Source: an uncultured Clostridia bacterium (GTDB taxonomy: Bacteria; Bacillota; Clostridia; UMGS1810). Taken from it: 64,000 bases of DNA. A model generated the notes under the pieces. It made no database searches. It had not been told where the DNA came from and worked only from the letters and a program-made list of their open reading frames with translations. The translations under genes were made by a program, and so were the position numbers. Numbering within the stretch: position 1 is the stretch's first letter; each line of letters opens with the position of its first letter. The stretch lies in the NCBI GenBank assembly GCA_934481345.1, contig CAKSPF010000001.1, positions 434,001 through 498,000 on the forward strand, given 5' to 3'. Shown one piece after another: positions 39,626 through 50,376 of this stretch.

Positions 39626-42600
39626 TTATCTCCTTTCAAATGCCGTGAAGCTGCCGGTTACATAAACCGTAGACTGCGTCAAATCAAATTCGTATGTTCC
39701 GTCGCTGCTTGTACGGATTTTGCTGTTTCCGTATTCGTCATAAACCGTTATGCTGCCGCATCCCAGATTTACCGAAACCTTTTCACCGTCCTCAAGCGCA
39801 GACCACAGTATCGCTATATCATCGCCGTTACTTCTTAAATATCTGTACGCAACCGCCGTTTCGCCGTCAAAGACAAAATCATCAATATACTCTGCGCCGG
39901 TTAAAAGCATATTTAAGTTTGAAACCGCGAGATATGCGCTTGTAGCCGCATAGGGCACCTTTGCATAATCTCCGTTGTATGACTTTATAATGCCCATATT
40001 TTTGTCGCGGTCGGCTCTTGCGTCTGTCTGCCTTGAAAACAGAAACGGTATATATTTTTCCACCAGATTATTCTTTTTGAGCATTACATATGTCTGCACA
40101 AGATAACTTCCCTGCTGCTTTTCCGTTATGGGCTTTCTGATATTCAAAGAAGGATTATCCGAAATATTCGTATTGTTCGGATAGTTGCGTACATCGTTGT
40201 AATCCGTATAACCGGGCGACCATGCAACCTCCGAAACCCACAGCTTGGTATCCGTAAGTCCGGCATTGTCGTATACATCGCGGATTTCTTTAAGGTGCTT
40301 ATACATATCCGTCATCTCACCCGTTACGGTATTTTCACAAAAAAGCGGATTATCATTCCAGTGATACGGATGTACGGACGCATTTTTAAAATACTTTTGC
40401 AGGTTTTCCTCGCCCACAAGAGATTTTACGCGTTCTATTACCCTTTCGTGAGTTCGTGCATGGCTTGACACAACGGAAACAATCTCTGCGTCGTCATCTG
40501 CGGCATAAATCTCATCTGCCGCTTTCACCAGAAGGTTTCCGTAATTTTTCAAATCCTCTCCGTTCATGTTGAAGCTTGTGCCGGCAGGGGAATCAAATTC
40601 ATTCCATATTTCATAGTATTTTGTGCCGGCAGGGGCATTTTCCGCGAAATATCTGCAATACTCGGCGAATAGGTCTTTTCCCGTGTCGCCGTAAGGAATA
40701 TGCAGCTTGTATCCGTTTTTGGTTTCATCCGAATATACCATGTTTCCGGCAAGCAGGCAGTTAAGCAGGGTATACCCGTTGTTTCTGAATATTTCGTCAT
40801 ACTTTTTCCATGCGCCGAAGCCTTTTTTTGTAAGAGTCTGTGAATTTTCACCGTATGTCAGATTCATTACATCGCTCATGCTTCTTACCCAGCGTATCAT
40901 ACCTATTCCGGCATTTTTTGCAATGCTTTCTTCGTTTGATACACTGTCCGAAAAAATCAAAACCTGTGCGCTTGTTCCAAAATCGGGATTTACGGTTTGC
41001 CTGTCACTGTTAACATATGAAAACTCCGTATCGTCCACGGCATAAATCGAATGTTCATGACATATAACCTCTGTCCTTAGGTAATACAGCCCGTATTCAT
41101 CAATGTCAAAGCTTATGCCCGAAGTCACCGTTGAAATCGGGTTGACGGTAATTTTTTCTATACCGGTAACCAGGATGAGCTTCTTATTCTCGTCGAGAAT
41201 ACTGTATTTTAAAATTGCTTCGTATGTGCCGAAGGCACTGCTGTATTCATAGTAGTTTCTGTTTGAAATTTCTGTATTAAAACTTGGTCTTTCGCCCGTA
41301 TAGTATATATTTCCGACTGCCGAGCCCGTACTTTTGATTTCATACTGATTCCGCTCGCTGCTGTTTTTGATGCACACATTTGAGAATACAACGTCTGTAT
41401 TTGAATATCTCATTTTTTCGCCCCAGGTTGCAAGCCTGAAATCCGTTTCAGAACCTGTAAAATATACATTTTCAAGCCTGAACGTATAGGTTTTCCACTC
41501 GCATGTGTTCTGCAGGTTCACATATTCCGCTTCTTTGAGCGATTCGTGATATGTGTCGTATTCCAGCGTAAAGCAGCCGTAACCCTCGTCATAATACTCG
41601 ACTTCTATCTCATAATTATTTCCGTCCGCACGGTTTGTAAAAGCCTTGTTGTTAACCGTAAAATTAATATAACAGGTTTCAACGGGGCCTCCGAGAGTTG
41701 AGTCATATTTCTTTTTTCTCGCGGCGGCTGTATCATAATCCATAACGGGCGCTTTCAGAAGCACTCCCGTGACGGAAGCTTTCTCGGCTGTCAGAATTTC
41801 TTCTTCGGCAATTGCAAGATTGTCAATATAGGAAACATCACTGTCGTCGGCATTTTTTACAAAAATAGCAACCTGAGTAATTTCATCGCCTGCAAGACTG
41901 TTGTAAATACGCGCTTTTGCGATATTCCCGTCAGCGTCATATACGGGATTTCTGTTGAAAAAGTATGTAAACGTGCCCGTCATCCTGTCATACACAGTCT
42001 TTAAAATCTGCCATTTTCCCGACGGAACTGTAAGTTTATTTCCGTTTGCGTCATATCCGTCCGAAATCCCGGATTCGCTTGTTCCGTCATAGTATCTTAC
42101 ATAACCGTTATCCACTCGCATCGTCCAAAACGAATCTGTTCCGGCGGAATTTTGTCCCGTTACTTCTACCGACTGCACAGAACCCGCGGTTTTAACCTCC
42201 GGAATGTTTATCGAATAACTCAGACTGTATGTCCTGTTGTCTGCCTTTATCGGTTTTTTTATCTGTTTTTTAAAAACCGCCTTGTTTGTATGATCGGAAT
42301 TTATTGTAATTGACGTACCGTGCCTGTCATCAACCTTTACGGCAGTCATGGTTCCCGCCGCCGATGTGCGTTCCCAGTTTTCGGTTCCTCTGCCGAAGCC
42401 CTCGTTCATTATATATGCATTTGTCAAATCCTTCTGCGTTCTTTGTGCGGTAATGTCATCATTACAAGCCGAGGCGCCGTCCAGCCTGATTGAAATTTCA
42501 TCTGAGTTTTCCGACTTGGCTGTGAATTTATACGGCGTAATTTTTTCAAAACTATCCAGGACAAAGAGCTTTGCCCTGTCGGCGCCGTCCGTACCCGCTA

Positions 42601-43543
42601 TTTCAAAGCTGTCCGTGCTGATAAAACCGTTTTTTGAAACCTCTGTCTTTTTTGAATATACATTCTTCAATGTATTTCCGCAATACAGCGCAACAACAGA
42701 TACAAAGTCATCATATGCCTCGTATTCAATGCTTGCGGTTAACTTCGTGCAATCCGAAATATCTGATATGTCAGCCTCTAAGCCATGCTGATTTGCCAAA
42801 GAAAAATCATATACATATACTCCGCTTTTTCTCTCGGCGTCCGGATTTTCGCAGACTGATATATTGTCAACATACATTTCATATCCGTCCGTGCTCCGCA
42901 TCATCAGATTAAACTCGGCAATAGTGTATTTTTCCGTTTTGTCAAACGGTTTTACCCTGATAATATCTCCCTTTTCAGTCAGAAGCGGTTCGCCGTCGAT
43001 GTAATATGTAAAAACCTCCGACATTCTGTTATAAACTGTTTTTATTCTGTGCCATTCTCCCTCTGTTACGGTAAGCTTTTCTCCGTTTTTATATGCTGTC
43101 GAAACGTCATATTTTCCTTTTCCGTTGTAGTACGAAACGATACCGTTGTCGATTCTCAGACTGTAAAATGCCGGAATTGTGTTGCTTGCGCGGCCGATAA
43201 CGGAAACCGTCTGCTTGCTTGTTCCCGTATATATATGAGGGATATACAAATCGTAGCTTAACTCATATATTGCATTTTTCGCACTTATCGGATTATCAAG
43301 ATTTTTTCTGTAAGTGGTAAGTGCTCCCGATGAAGTCATGGAAACACTGTTTCCGTGGTCTTCATCGATTATGCCTGTTCTGATTGTTCCGTCTGTTCCC
43401 GACAAATAGCTCCAGCCGGATATTCCGTCTTCAAAATCAATATATTCTCCGATATACTCCGTATCAGACGCCGTAACATTCAGGCTGAAAATAACTGCAA
43501 AAACAGCAGCCGCAGCAAAAGCTGTTAATTTCTTGTTTTTCAC
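39626..43543 (-). CDS. Large secreted GH39-like glycosidase
   Basis: 1305 residues from GTG 43543. A signal peptide (FAAAAVFAVIFSLNVTAS) is followed by two LamG-like jelly rolls (about 28-235 and 375-580), both with 'WHRIKTVYDRM'-type segments, and further beta domains. A barrel begins near 870: 'KYYEIWNEFDSP' with the acid/base Glu of clan A, and 'KLWVSEVAWSPG' with the nucleophile Glu. A C-terminal all-beta domain holds 'SVNLGCGSITVYDEYGN'. The layout is like GH39-type enzymes, but the substrate is unknown. No SLH or sortase motif, so it is free or bound by its carbohydrate modules. Confidence 0.75.
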   Translation of the reverse strand: MKNKKLTAFAAAAVFAVIFSLNVTASDTEYIGEYIDFEDGISGWSYLSGTDGTIRTGIIDEDHGNSVSMTSSGALTTYRKNLDNPISAKNAIYELSYDLYIPHIYTGTSKQTVSVIGRASNTIPAFYSLRIDNGIVSYYNGKGKYDVSTAYKNGEKLTVTEGEWHRIKTVYNRMSEVFTYYIDGEPLLTEKGDIIRVKPFDKTEKYTIAEFNLMMRSTDGYEMYVDNISVCENPDAERKSGVYVYDFSLANQHGLEADISDISDCTKLTASIEYEAYDDFVSVVALYCGNTLKNVYSKKTEVSKNGFISTDSFEIAGTDGADRAKLFVLDSFEKITPYKFTAKSENSDEISIRLDGASACNDDITAQRTQKDLTNAYIMNEGFGRGTENWERTSAAGTMTAVKVDDRHGTSITINSDHTNKAVFKKQIKKPIKADNRTYSLSYSINIPEVKTAGSVQSVEVTGQNSAGTDSFWTMRVDNGYVRYYDGTSESGISDGYDANGNKLTVPSGKWQILKTVYDRMTGTFTYFFNRNPVYDADGNIAKARIYNSLAGDEITQVAIFVKNADDSDVSYIDNLAIAEEEILTAEKASVTGVLLKAPVMDYDTAAARKKKYDSTLGGPVETCYINFTVNNKAFTNRADGNNYEIEVEYYDEGYGCFTLEYDTYHESLKEAEYVNLQNTCEWKTYTFRLENVYFTGSETDFRLATWGEKMRYSNTDVVFSNVCIKNSSERNQYEIKSTGSAVGNIYYTGERPSFNTEISNRNYYEYSSAFGTYEAILKYSILDENKKLILVTGIEKITVNPISTVTSGISFDIDEYGLYYLRTEVICHEHSIYAVDDTEFSYVNSDRQTVNPDFGTSAQVLIFSDSVSNEESIAKNAGIGMIRWVRSMSDVMNLTYGENSQTLTKKGFGAWKKYDEIFRNNGYTLLNCLLAGNMVYSDETKNGYKLHIPYGDTGKDLFAEYCRYFAENAPAGTKYYEIWNEFDSPAGTSFNMNGEDLKNYGNLLVKAADEIYAADDDAEIVSVVSSHARTHERVIERVKSLVGEENLQKYFKNASVHPYHWNDNPLFCENTVTGEMTDMYKHLKEIRDVYDNAGLTDTKLWVSEVAWSPGYTDYNDVRNYPNNTNISDNPSLNIRKPITEKQQGSYLVQTYVMLKKNNLVEKYIPFLFSRQTDARADRDKNMGIIKSYNGDYAKVPYAATSAYLAVSNLNMLLTGAEYIDDFVFDGETAVAYRYLRSNGDDIAILWSALEDGEKVSVNLGCGSITVYDEYGNSKIRTSSDGTYEFDLTQSTVYVTGSFTAFERR

Positions 43544-43567
43544 GGTTACACATCCTTTTGTAATTTG

Positions 43568-46255
43568 TCAGTTTATAATATAAAACGTCTGCACCGATCC
43601 GATATTTGCCTGCGTAAGAATTACCGAAGCCGAGGCGCCGCCTGTTCCGTTATATGTGATAATGTTGTCGATGTTGCCTATGTAAACGCGGTCGCCTTCA
43701 CGCTTTGAACCGTCATACACTATAGCCTTATTAAGACGGCTGTACTGCATACGCATTGCAGGCGCTCCGCCGAATTCGCTGCTGAAAGTGATAAGACTCA
43801 GCGTTCCTCCCGAATCCATCTCCGAACCTTCGTATTTGTCGGCTGCATAATAAGCCGTCAGACGGAACCTCGCGTCATAGCTTCCCGTCATACCGCTGAG
43901 CGTTTCACCGGCAGTATGATCGGACGGACGGTAAATAAGCTTTATATATGCAATGCTTCCTGCACCGTCAAAGCTGTATCTTATCATATCGCCCTCGCAA
44001 AGATCTCCGGGCGTTATGTCATTTTTATTCTCGTCTTTCCAGATGCAGTCGGTGCTTACCATATGCTTTACGCCCTTGCCTTTTTCAAAGAGCTGAACGG
44101 CAAAAACCTCATCTCCGAATCCGTCAACTGTTTTCTGCACACTCCTTACAACACCCGATGTGTCATACTGGCTCTCATCGGACGGTACTGTGCATTTATA
44201 AACCAATACATCGGTATACGGATCATCATCATCCAGGTTGTATGCCTCAAAAATATACTGTCCGCCTGTTTTGAAAGCAGATTTCTGAATATTCGCAAAA
44301 TAGTTTTCGTATCTGCCGTCCTCTTCGATTACCGTATCTGTCGGAACCTGAATAATCACCGTTTCCGAATCAAGCGCAGTCAAAGGATACACAAGGTTTG
44401 AACGGTAAGTATATTTTCCGTCGTCAAGCGTGCGGGAAATATATCTTGATTTAGCCATGGAAGTGCTGTAATCGGCAGTATTTATCGCATATATTTTTCC
44501 TTTGCCGTTTACTGCAAAGCGAATAAGCTGAGGCTTGAGAACGCTTCTGTCCTCCGCCTTTCCCAAAGCATTGAAAACATCTTTGTAAGTCGAGGTTTTT
44601 GAACCGTCATTTACGGATACCTTGTCTTCAAGAAAGAAAATTTTATTTTCGCCCTCTATTGTATAAACGGCAAGCCCGGCTTCGGGCGAAAGACCGCCCT
44701 TATTCGTACCCATGTCATGCACATAACCCGTTTTGAAGCTTTCGTTCTCCGATTTTCTGATTTCCGCAACTTCTCCCGTCAAATCAAATACAAGCTCAAC
44801 CCTATCGCCGGGCGATACCAGCGGCCGTTTTCCGGATATACCCATGCCGAGCCTTTTTGCAAGCTTTGCGTCAAGCGTATATTCTTCTCCGTCGACGGTT
44901 ATCTTGTCGGACGGTTTTCCGCCGATTGAGTCTACAACCCCTTCTTTGAATTCATTTGAAATTACGGCGGTAACCGTTTCGCCGTCCTTGGAGCGCTTTA
45001 CCGTAAGCACATCATTGTCCTCTATATGCATAAAGTTTGCCCTGATGCCGTTTAACAGCACCTCTGCGCTTTCAAGCTCCTCCTCATTCAGATTTACGCA
45101 ATTTGCTCTGTCGTACTTGTCATAAATTTTTTTGTTTGTGGAATCGAGCATTCCGACAACAAAAATTTCATACTCCGTAATAATCACCGTATCGTATGAA
45201 CTGCTTCCGGAGGAAGATATGAGAGTAACGCAGCCTTTTTGTATCTTCGTTTCTTTCGGAATATCATAGCCTATAACGCTGCCGTTTTTTACAAACACAG
45301 CGTCCGAAAGTCTTGCGGTTTTAACCTTGCCGCTGCCGTCATAATACTCTATAGCGTCTATCGCTGCGTTTTTTATGTCCTTGGCGTCAATACTGAGGAT
45401 TTTATTGCTGTCTGAAATCTCTGCATATACAACACTGTCCTTGCCCGACTCATTGTCAAGCACATATGCATTTACATAATATCCCAAAAGTTCCTTTGAT
45501 TCTGTAAGGTCATTGTACACAACTCCGTCAATTTCAATTATGCCTTTATCCGCTCTGCTTTCGGAATTTAAGTCAGTCATATCCTTTGCCGTTACGACGC
45601 CCTCCGCCGTGTATATGTCAAAATATTTTTCTATTACCCTTTCGGTATTTTTTCCGGTGTATGAAGGGCCGTCCTGCGTTATGGCATATAAATCATATGT
45701 ATTTGCCAGAAGCGTATTGTAAATCATTATTGCCGCCGTTCTGTTTGTGACGGTATCAGGATTTTTGACGCCGTCGGTAATATGCAGATCGTTTATAACC
45801 TTAATATAGCCTGCCGGGTAGCCGCCTTTGTACTGTGCAAACGGCTCATAACCGGCAATGCAGGCAAGCATTTTGCAAACCTCATAGAATGTGATGCTGT
45901 CGTCGGGTCTGAAAAGCCTGTCGTCCGACACAGTCAATACTCCTGCTTTCACAAGGTAATTTACTGCCGTTTCAAGCTCGCTCCCCTTTGCCACATCCGT
46001 ATAATAAGCCGCCTTTTCGTAGCTGTCATAGCTCTTTGCCGTATTGTACACATACTTTGCAAACTCGCCTCTTGTCACACTTTTATCCCAATATCCGCCG
46101 TCCTCCTGCGGGCTCATAATCTTCAGATATTCCACAAGCCCCGCCTCGCGCGGCACATCATAATTGGCTGTAGCTGCTTCTGATGCAAATACCGGAAATG
46201 TAAAAGATGATAATACCAATGATATGCAAATCAACACATTTATAATTTTTTTCAT
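43568..46255 (-). CDS. SLH-domain surface protein with N-terminal SLH repeats
   Basis: 895 residues, signal peptide ending FPVFA-S. Residues about 35-190 contain SLH repeats: 'TRGEFAKYVYNTAKSYD', 'AVNYLVKAGVLTVSDDRLFR', 'ITFYEVCKMLACIAGY' and 'NRTAAIMIYNTLL', which bind pyruvylated cell-wall polymer. The other 700 residues are beta-rich with many 'DGE.YTLD'-type strands and no enzyme motif I know. The role may be structural or to hold the glycan machinery on the wall. ATG 46255 has a strong GGAGGTG. Confidence 0.8.
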   Translation of the reverse strand: MKKIINVLICISLVLSSFTFPVFASEAATANYDVPREAGLVEYLKIMSPQEDGGYWDKSVTRGEFAKYVYNTAKSYDSYEKAAYYTDVAKGSELETAVNYLVKAGVLTVSDDRLFRPDDSITFYEVCKMLACIAGYEPFAQYKGGYPAGYIKVINDLHITDGVKNPDTVTNRTAAIMIYNTLLANTYDLYAITQDGPSYTGKNTERVIEKYFDIYTAEGVVTAKDMTDLNSESRADKGIIEIDGVVYNDLTESKELLGYYVNAYVLDNESGKDSVVYAEISDSNKILSIDAKDIKNAAIDAIEYYDGSGKVKTARLSDAVFVKNGSVIGYDIPKETKIQKGCVTLISSSGSSSYDTVIITEYEIFVVGMLDSTNKKIYDKYDRANCVNLNEEELESAEVLLNGIRANFMHIEDNDVLTVKRSKDGETVTAVISNEFKEGVVDSIGGKPSDKITVDGEEYTLDAKLAKRLGMGISGKRPLVSPGDRVELVFDLTGEVAEIRKSENESFKTGYVHDMGTNKGGLSPEAGLAVYTIEGENKIFFLEDKVSVNDGSKTSTYKDVFNALGKAEDRSVLKPQLIRFAVNGKGKIYAINTADYSTSMAKSRYISRTLDDGKYTYRSNLVYPLTALDSETVIIQVPTDTVIEEDGRYENYFANIQKSAFKTGGQYIFEAYNLDDDDPYTDVLVYKCTVPSDESQYDTSGVVRSVQKTVDGFGDEVFAVQLFEKGKGVKHMVSTDCIWKDENKNDITPGDLCEGDMIRYSFDGAGSIAYIKLIYRPSDHTAGETLSGMTGSYDARFRLTAYYAADKYEGSEMDSGGTLSLITFSSEFGGAPAMRMQYSRLNKAIVYDGSKREGDRVYIGNIDNIITYNGTGGASASVILTQANIGSVQTFYIIN

Positions 46256-46270
46256 AAAGCACTACACCTC

Positions 46271-49200
46271 CTATTTAATCAAATTCATTGCTCTTGATAT
46301 AATAACCGCCGCCTCGGCTCTTGTTGCGTAATCGTTCGGCGCAAACCTTCCGCCGTCTTTTCCGTTTACAATGCCGTTTTTGTAAAGCGCGGCAACTGCA
46401 TTCAACGCATACGGTGCAATCTCACCGCTGTCATTGAACACCGAAATATCGGCAGCTTCAAGCTTTATTCCTTTTTTTGCCGCGATTTCATAAATAATTT
46501 TTGCCATATCCTGTCTTGTAATGCTCTTGCCCGTACCGAAAGTATCCCCTTCGCCGTTTACTATGCCTGCGCCGTATGCACTGCATATATACGGCTTAAA
46601 CCAGTCGTCATCGGCAACGTCGGAAAATTCAATATCGGCTGTGCCCGTAATGTTAAAGGCTGCCACTGTCATCTTGACAAATTCCTCACGGAGAACATTC
46701 GCCGACGGTGCAAAGATTCTTTCACTCCTGCCCGAAATGATATTTTTCTTATAAAGATTTGTAATGCTTTCTGCTGCCCAGCCGTACTCCGAAATGTCGT
46801 CAAATACATATTCGGTTAACGGCTCGGCTGCCGTACTGCCTGTCGGGAGAACAGACGACGTACCGCCCGAATGGGAACGGTTTGAATTTGATGAACCGCC
46901 CGAACCCGACGTACCGGCACTGTCGGAATTTTTTGTAAATCTTTCAAAATCTTCTTTCAGCTTTGCATAATCGGTATAATTCTTTCCGTCCATTGAACGG
47001 TATGTGCTTATTGAAGCACCCTTTGTATCTATTCCGATTTTATCCGCCAGAAGCTCGCAAAGCTCTTTTACATATGAATATCCGTTGCCTTTTTCGATAA
47101 TCCCGAGAGCCAGCGCCTCCATAAATTTTTCTGCTAAATCGTTTTCGTCCGAAATCTCTTTTCCGATAAGCCTTTTTGTCACATTTGCAGTGTCTGCAAG
47201 ATTTTTCGCATACCATGTTTTTATCGGCTCTCTGCCAAACACCCCTGCAATGCCGCTGTATTTGTCAATATCGGTTATTTTTCCGCTTTTCAGCGCTTCG
47301 ATAATGCATATGTCCGCAACTCTTTCGCAAACATCATATGTATTTTCCGTATCGACAGCAGTCTGCTTAACCGAATCGTAAAGCATTTTTGCTACATATT
47401 CCCTGTCCGCATTTTCATACAGATCAATATCGGCAAGTCCGAGCTCTATCGCGTTGTCGGTGATTACCTTTTGGAGCACATCGCTTGTTTTATTTTCCGA
47501 AACGGCATTTATCACAAGTTGCTGTGCGGCACGCCTATCATCGGCACTTGAATAAAGAATTTCTTTTTTATAAATTTCATCACCGTACTCCGACATTACA
47601 TAAAGTGTATATCTGCCCGAAGCGCCGTCAATGTCAAAGCCCGACGAATAGCCTCCGTCTGCGGTTTTTATCACATCTATATACGAGAATGCGCCGTCAC
47701 TGCAAATTTCAGACAGCTCATACGACCTGTATTTGTCATCTGCGGCAGGATTCATCAAAACAGCCGTTACATATCCGCCGTCTGTGCTGCCGCTGTATTT
47801 ATACTCAAACTCTCTTTCCTTTTCAGACGGTTGTGCAATCACTTCTTCACTGTACTGTGCAAGATGAATAAGCCCGTTTTTGGAAAGCAGAAAAGCCTTC
47901 ACCGTGTCCGCATTTTCCGCCGAAATCAAATCGGTTTTAATATCGGCGAGCGAACCGCTGCCGGAATACACATCGGCACATTTTGCGTCAACCGTCATGC
48001 CGTCTTTGTATGACGCTGCTATAAGATATGCCGAATTATCAGAATAAGACGATGTGTTTTTTACCGCCGCTTTAGCAAATGCACTGCCGGATTCAATTTT
48101 GATTTCAGGCTCTTTGAAAATAATGCCGCCGTCGGCAACCTCAAAGTCAATACCCGAAACATCACCGGCAAAACTCATTTCCGGAGGCAGTGAAATGCTG
48201 TAACTGCCGCCTGTAAGAAACGCATCGGAAAAGTCTATCGTAAGCACCTTGCTTAAAGAATCGTACACGGCGTAATATGCCGGCACATTGCTGCCGCTTA
48301 CCGTTATTTTGTCTGCGACGGTTTCGTCAACCGTGCCGTCAAAATACATTTCTATTCTGTTTGCTCCCGCGTCAAAAACCGTGCCGTTAACCTGAACGGT
48401 ACCGCCGTTTTCATCTTTAAGAACGGCATATTTCAAAGCCGCCCTGCTGTCTGCAATTTCCTTTTTGGATATTTTGACGTCGTCAAGCATAAATCTCGAA
48501 CCGTTTGCCTGCGTTGTAAAGCCAACGGTTTTCAAAGCTCCGTCAATAAGCTCCGTATCAATATTGGGATATGCCGCAGCATAAGTTTTGCTTAATGTCT
48601 TGTTGCTCAGAAATACCGGATAATTCTTCTCTCCGCCCGAAAGCTTCTGTCCGCTTGAGTTTTCGCTCTCCGCCGTGATACATGAAATCTTTGTGTCGGG
48701 GTAATAATCTATAGTCACATCAACCCACTGATTTGCGTTGAACATAGCATCTGTATCCGAATTAATATCCATATTTCCGTTGTATTTGTAATCAAAGCCG
48801 AAAGCCTTTACCTTGTCCGAATTGCCTGCATGGTATCCTATAGTTCTGTACCTCGTAGACATGTAAAACCATCTTACCGCGCCCTCGTTAAAACAAATAC
48901 TTCCGTCATCATTTCTCTTTTCGTCAAAAATTCCGCGGAAATTAAAGTCGCGCGTAGAACCGCCGTTCCAGTAGTTTGTTTCCAGAGGCTTGATTTTAAA
49001 CGACACCCTGTATTCGTTGCCCGGCACGAAAATATTGCTGCCGTCCTTCATGGCAAAGGTAACCTCTGCGCTTCCGCCTTCTGTTGTGGCTGTGTAAAAA
49101 TCAGCACTCTTGCTTTTTCCGTCCGACTCGTAGGCATACTCCGTAACGTCCGCCTTGCTGACCAGTATTTCAGCCGGGGATTCACCGGGATTGTCACTGT

Positions 49201-50317
49201 CATATATTAGCTCCTCAGCGTTTCCTCCGTCCTGCCCCGGTATTTTCACGAGGGCAATGTAAGAAAGCCTGCCGCCGAGCATATCTGTGCCGCTGCCGAA
49301 ATCAATCTTTATCTTGTCATAATCGTTAAGCTCCGCCGCCGTATCAAACACAAGCTCACAGCCCGACTGCGAAAGATTTTCAAGTCTGAAATCAACCGGC
49401 TTACCTCTGAGCATAAGTATGTCGTCCGCAGCATATGTGTTAACGCTGACTTCGCTTTCCGCAAAATCCGAAAGCCTTACGGTGTTGTTGAATTTAATAT
49501 CCAGCTTTTTTGGATTTTCCGTAAGCACATTTCCGCCTGTGCAGTATGCTCCCGATGCCGTTCCCCTTGAGATTGTTATGTTGTCTATCATAATATCTCC
49601 GCCGTCAGCAGCGCTTGCGTGCTTTGTTCTTGCACCTATCAATATCTGCGTGGCAGCGGTAACGGGAGAGGAACTTCCTCCAAAGATTGCCGCTGTTTCC
49701 ACGCGCTTGCCCGTTGCTTCATCATACAGCGGATTTCCGTTCATATAGTAAACGGTCCTGTCGTTGTCATAATCCGATATGATGTCGAAATTATACCATC
49801 TGCCCTCCTCCACATACGCTGTGGTGTATGACGCATTCCAGCGTCCGGCATATGTATTTCCGCTGTAATATCTCACCTTGCCGTTTACTATCGATATACC
49901 CTTGATATACGGTCCGTTTGCATTTCCGGCATATACGGAGAGCGTCTGCGTATAGGATATACTGCTTGACGAAACGTGCTCAAAGTTAACCTGAAAGCTC
50001 AGCTTAACAACGCCCGATGTAATGTCAACCGAACCTATTGATTTTTTCAGCGTATATGAAGCCGAATGGTTTTCGGATTTTATTTTAAGCGCTGTATCAT
50101 TGCCGTATCCGAACTCTGCCGGGCTTGTGTCATTAACCACACCCGCTGCCGCTGCCGCCGTCCACGACCAGCCGTCGGGCAGGGTGCTCTCCCCCTTGTA
50201 ATCATTAAAATCTTCGCTGAACAAAACGGTATTGCCTGCATATTTTGCAGACGCAATGCCTGTGTTTAAAGGCAAAATCAGTATCACAGCAAGCAACAAA
50301 GATAATAATCTCTTCAT
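46271..50317 (-). CDS. Giant SLH-anchored carbohydrate-binding-like protein
   Basis: 1348 residues from ATG 50317, with GGAGATTAT upstream. Signal peptide 'LLSLLLAVILILPLNTGIAS'. A LamG/concanavalin-like domain (about 25-250: 'NTVLFSEDFNDYKGESTLPD'), bacterial Ig-like parts, a second jelly roll (about 380-620), then a mixed region. A Ser/Gly/Asn linker (GTSGSGGSSNSNRSHSGG) leads to three C-terminal SLH repeats beginning 'VFDDISEYGWAAESI', 'EFSDVADDDWFKPY' and 'VFNDSGEIAPYAL'. No catalytic motif was seen. It probably displays glycan-binding modules at the surface. Confidence 0.8.
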   Translation of the reverse strand: MKRLLSLLLAVILILPLNTGIASAKYAGNTVLFSEDFNDYKGESTLPDGWSWTAAAAAGVVNDTSPAEFGYGNDTALKIKSENHSASYTLKKSIGSVDITSGVVKLSFQVNFEHVSSSSISYTQTLSVYAGNANGPYIKGISIVNGKVRYYSGNTYAGRWNASYTTAYVEEGRWYNFDIISDYDNDRTVYYMNGNPLYDEATGKRVETAAIFGGSSSPVTAATQILIGARTKHASAADGGDIMIDNITISRGTASGAYCTGGNVLTENPKKLDIKFNNTVRLSDFAESEVSVNTYAADDILMLRGKPVDFRLENLSQSGCELVFDTAAELNDYDKIKIDFGSGTDMLGGRLSYIALVKIPGQDGGNAEELIYDSDNPGESPAEILVSKADVTEYAYESDGKSKSADFYTATTEGGSAEVTFAMKDGSNIFVPGNEYRVSFKIKPLETNYWNGGSTRDFNFRGIFDEKRNDDGSICFNEGAVRWFYMSTRYRTIGYHAGNSDKVKAFGFDYKYNGNMDINSDTDAMFNANQWVDVTIDYYPDTKISCITAESENSSGQKLSGGEKNYPVFLSNKTLSKTYAAAYPNIDTELIDGALKTVGFTTQANGSRFMLDDVKISKKEIADSRAALKYAVLKDENGGTVQVNGTVFDAGANRIEMYFDGTVDETVADKITVSGSNVPAYYAVYDSLSKVLTIDFSDAFLTGGSYSISLPPEMSFAGDVSGIDFEVADGGIIFKEPEIKIESGSAFAKAAVKNTSSYSDNSAYLIAASYKDGMTVDAKCADVYSGSGSLADIKTDLISAENADTVKAFLLSKNGLIHLAQYSEEVIAQPSEKEREFEYKYSGSTDGGYVTAVLMNPAADDKYRSYELSEICSDGAFSYIDVIKTADGGYSSGFDIDGASGRYTLYVMSEYGDEIYKKEILYSSADDRRAAQQLVINAVSENKTSDVLQKVITDNAIELGLADIDLYENADREYVAKMLYDSVKQTAVDTENTYDVCERVADICIIEALKSGKITDIDKYSGIAGVFGREPIKTWYAKNLADTANVTKRLIGKEISDENDLAEKFMEALALGIIEKGNGYSYVKELCELLADKIGIDTKGASISTYRSMDGKNYTDYAKLKEDFERFTKNSDSAGTSGSGGSSNSNRSHSGGTSSVLPTGSTAAEPLTEYVFDDISEYGWAAESITNLYKKNIISGRSERIFAPSANVLREEFVKMTVAAFNITGTADIEFSDVADDDWFKPYICSAYGAGIVNGEGDTFGTGKSITRQDMAKIIYEIAAKKGIKLEAADISVFNDSGEIAPYALNAVAALYKNGIVNGKDGGRFAPNDYATRAEAAVIISRAMNLIK

Positions 50318-50376
50318 TATATAATCTCCTCTCATCTACTCGTTGCAATTTCCCAAACGGTTTTAACGTGCGGGAT

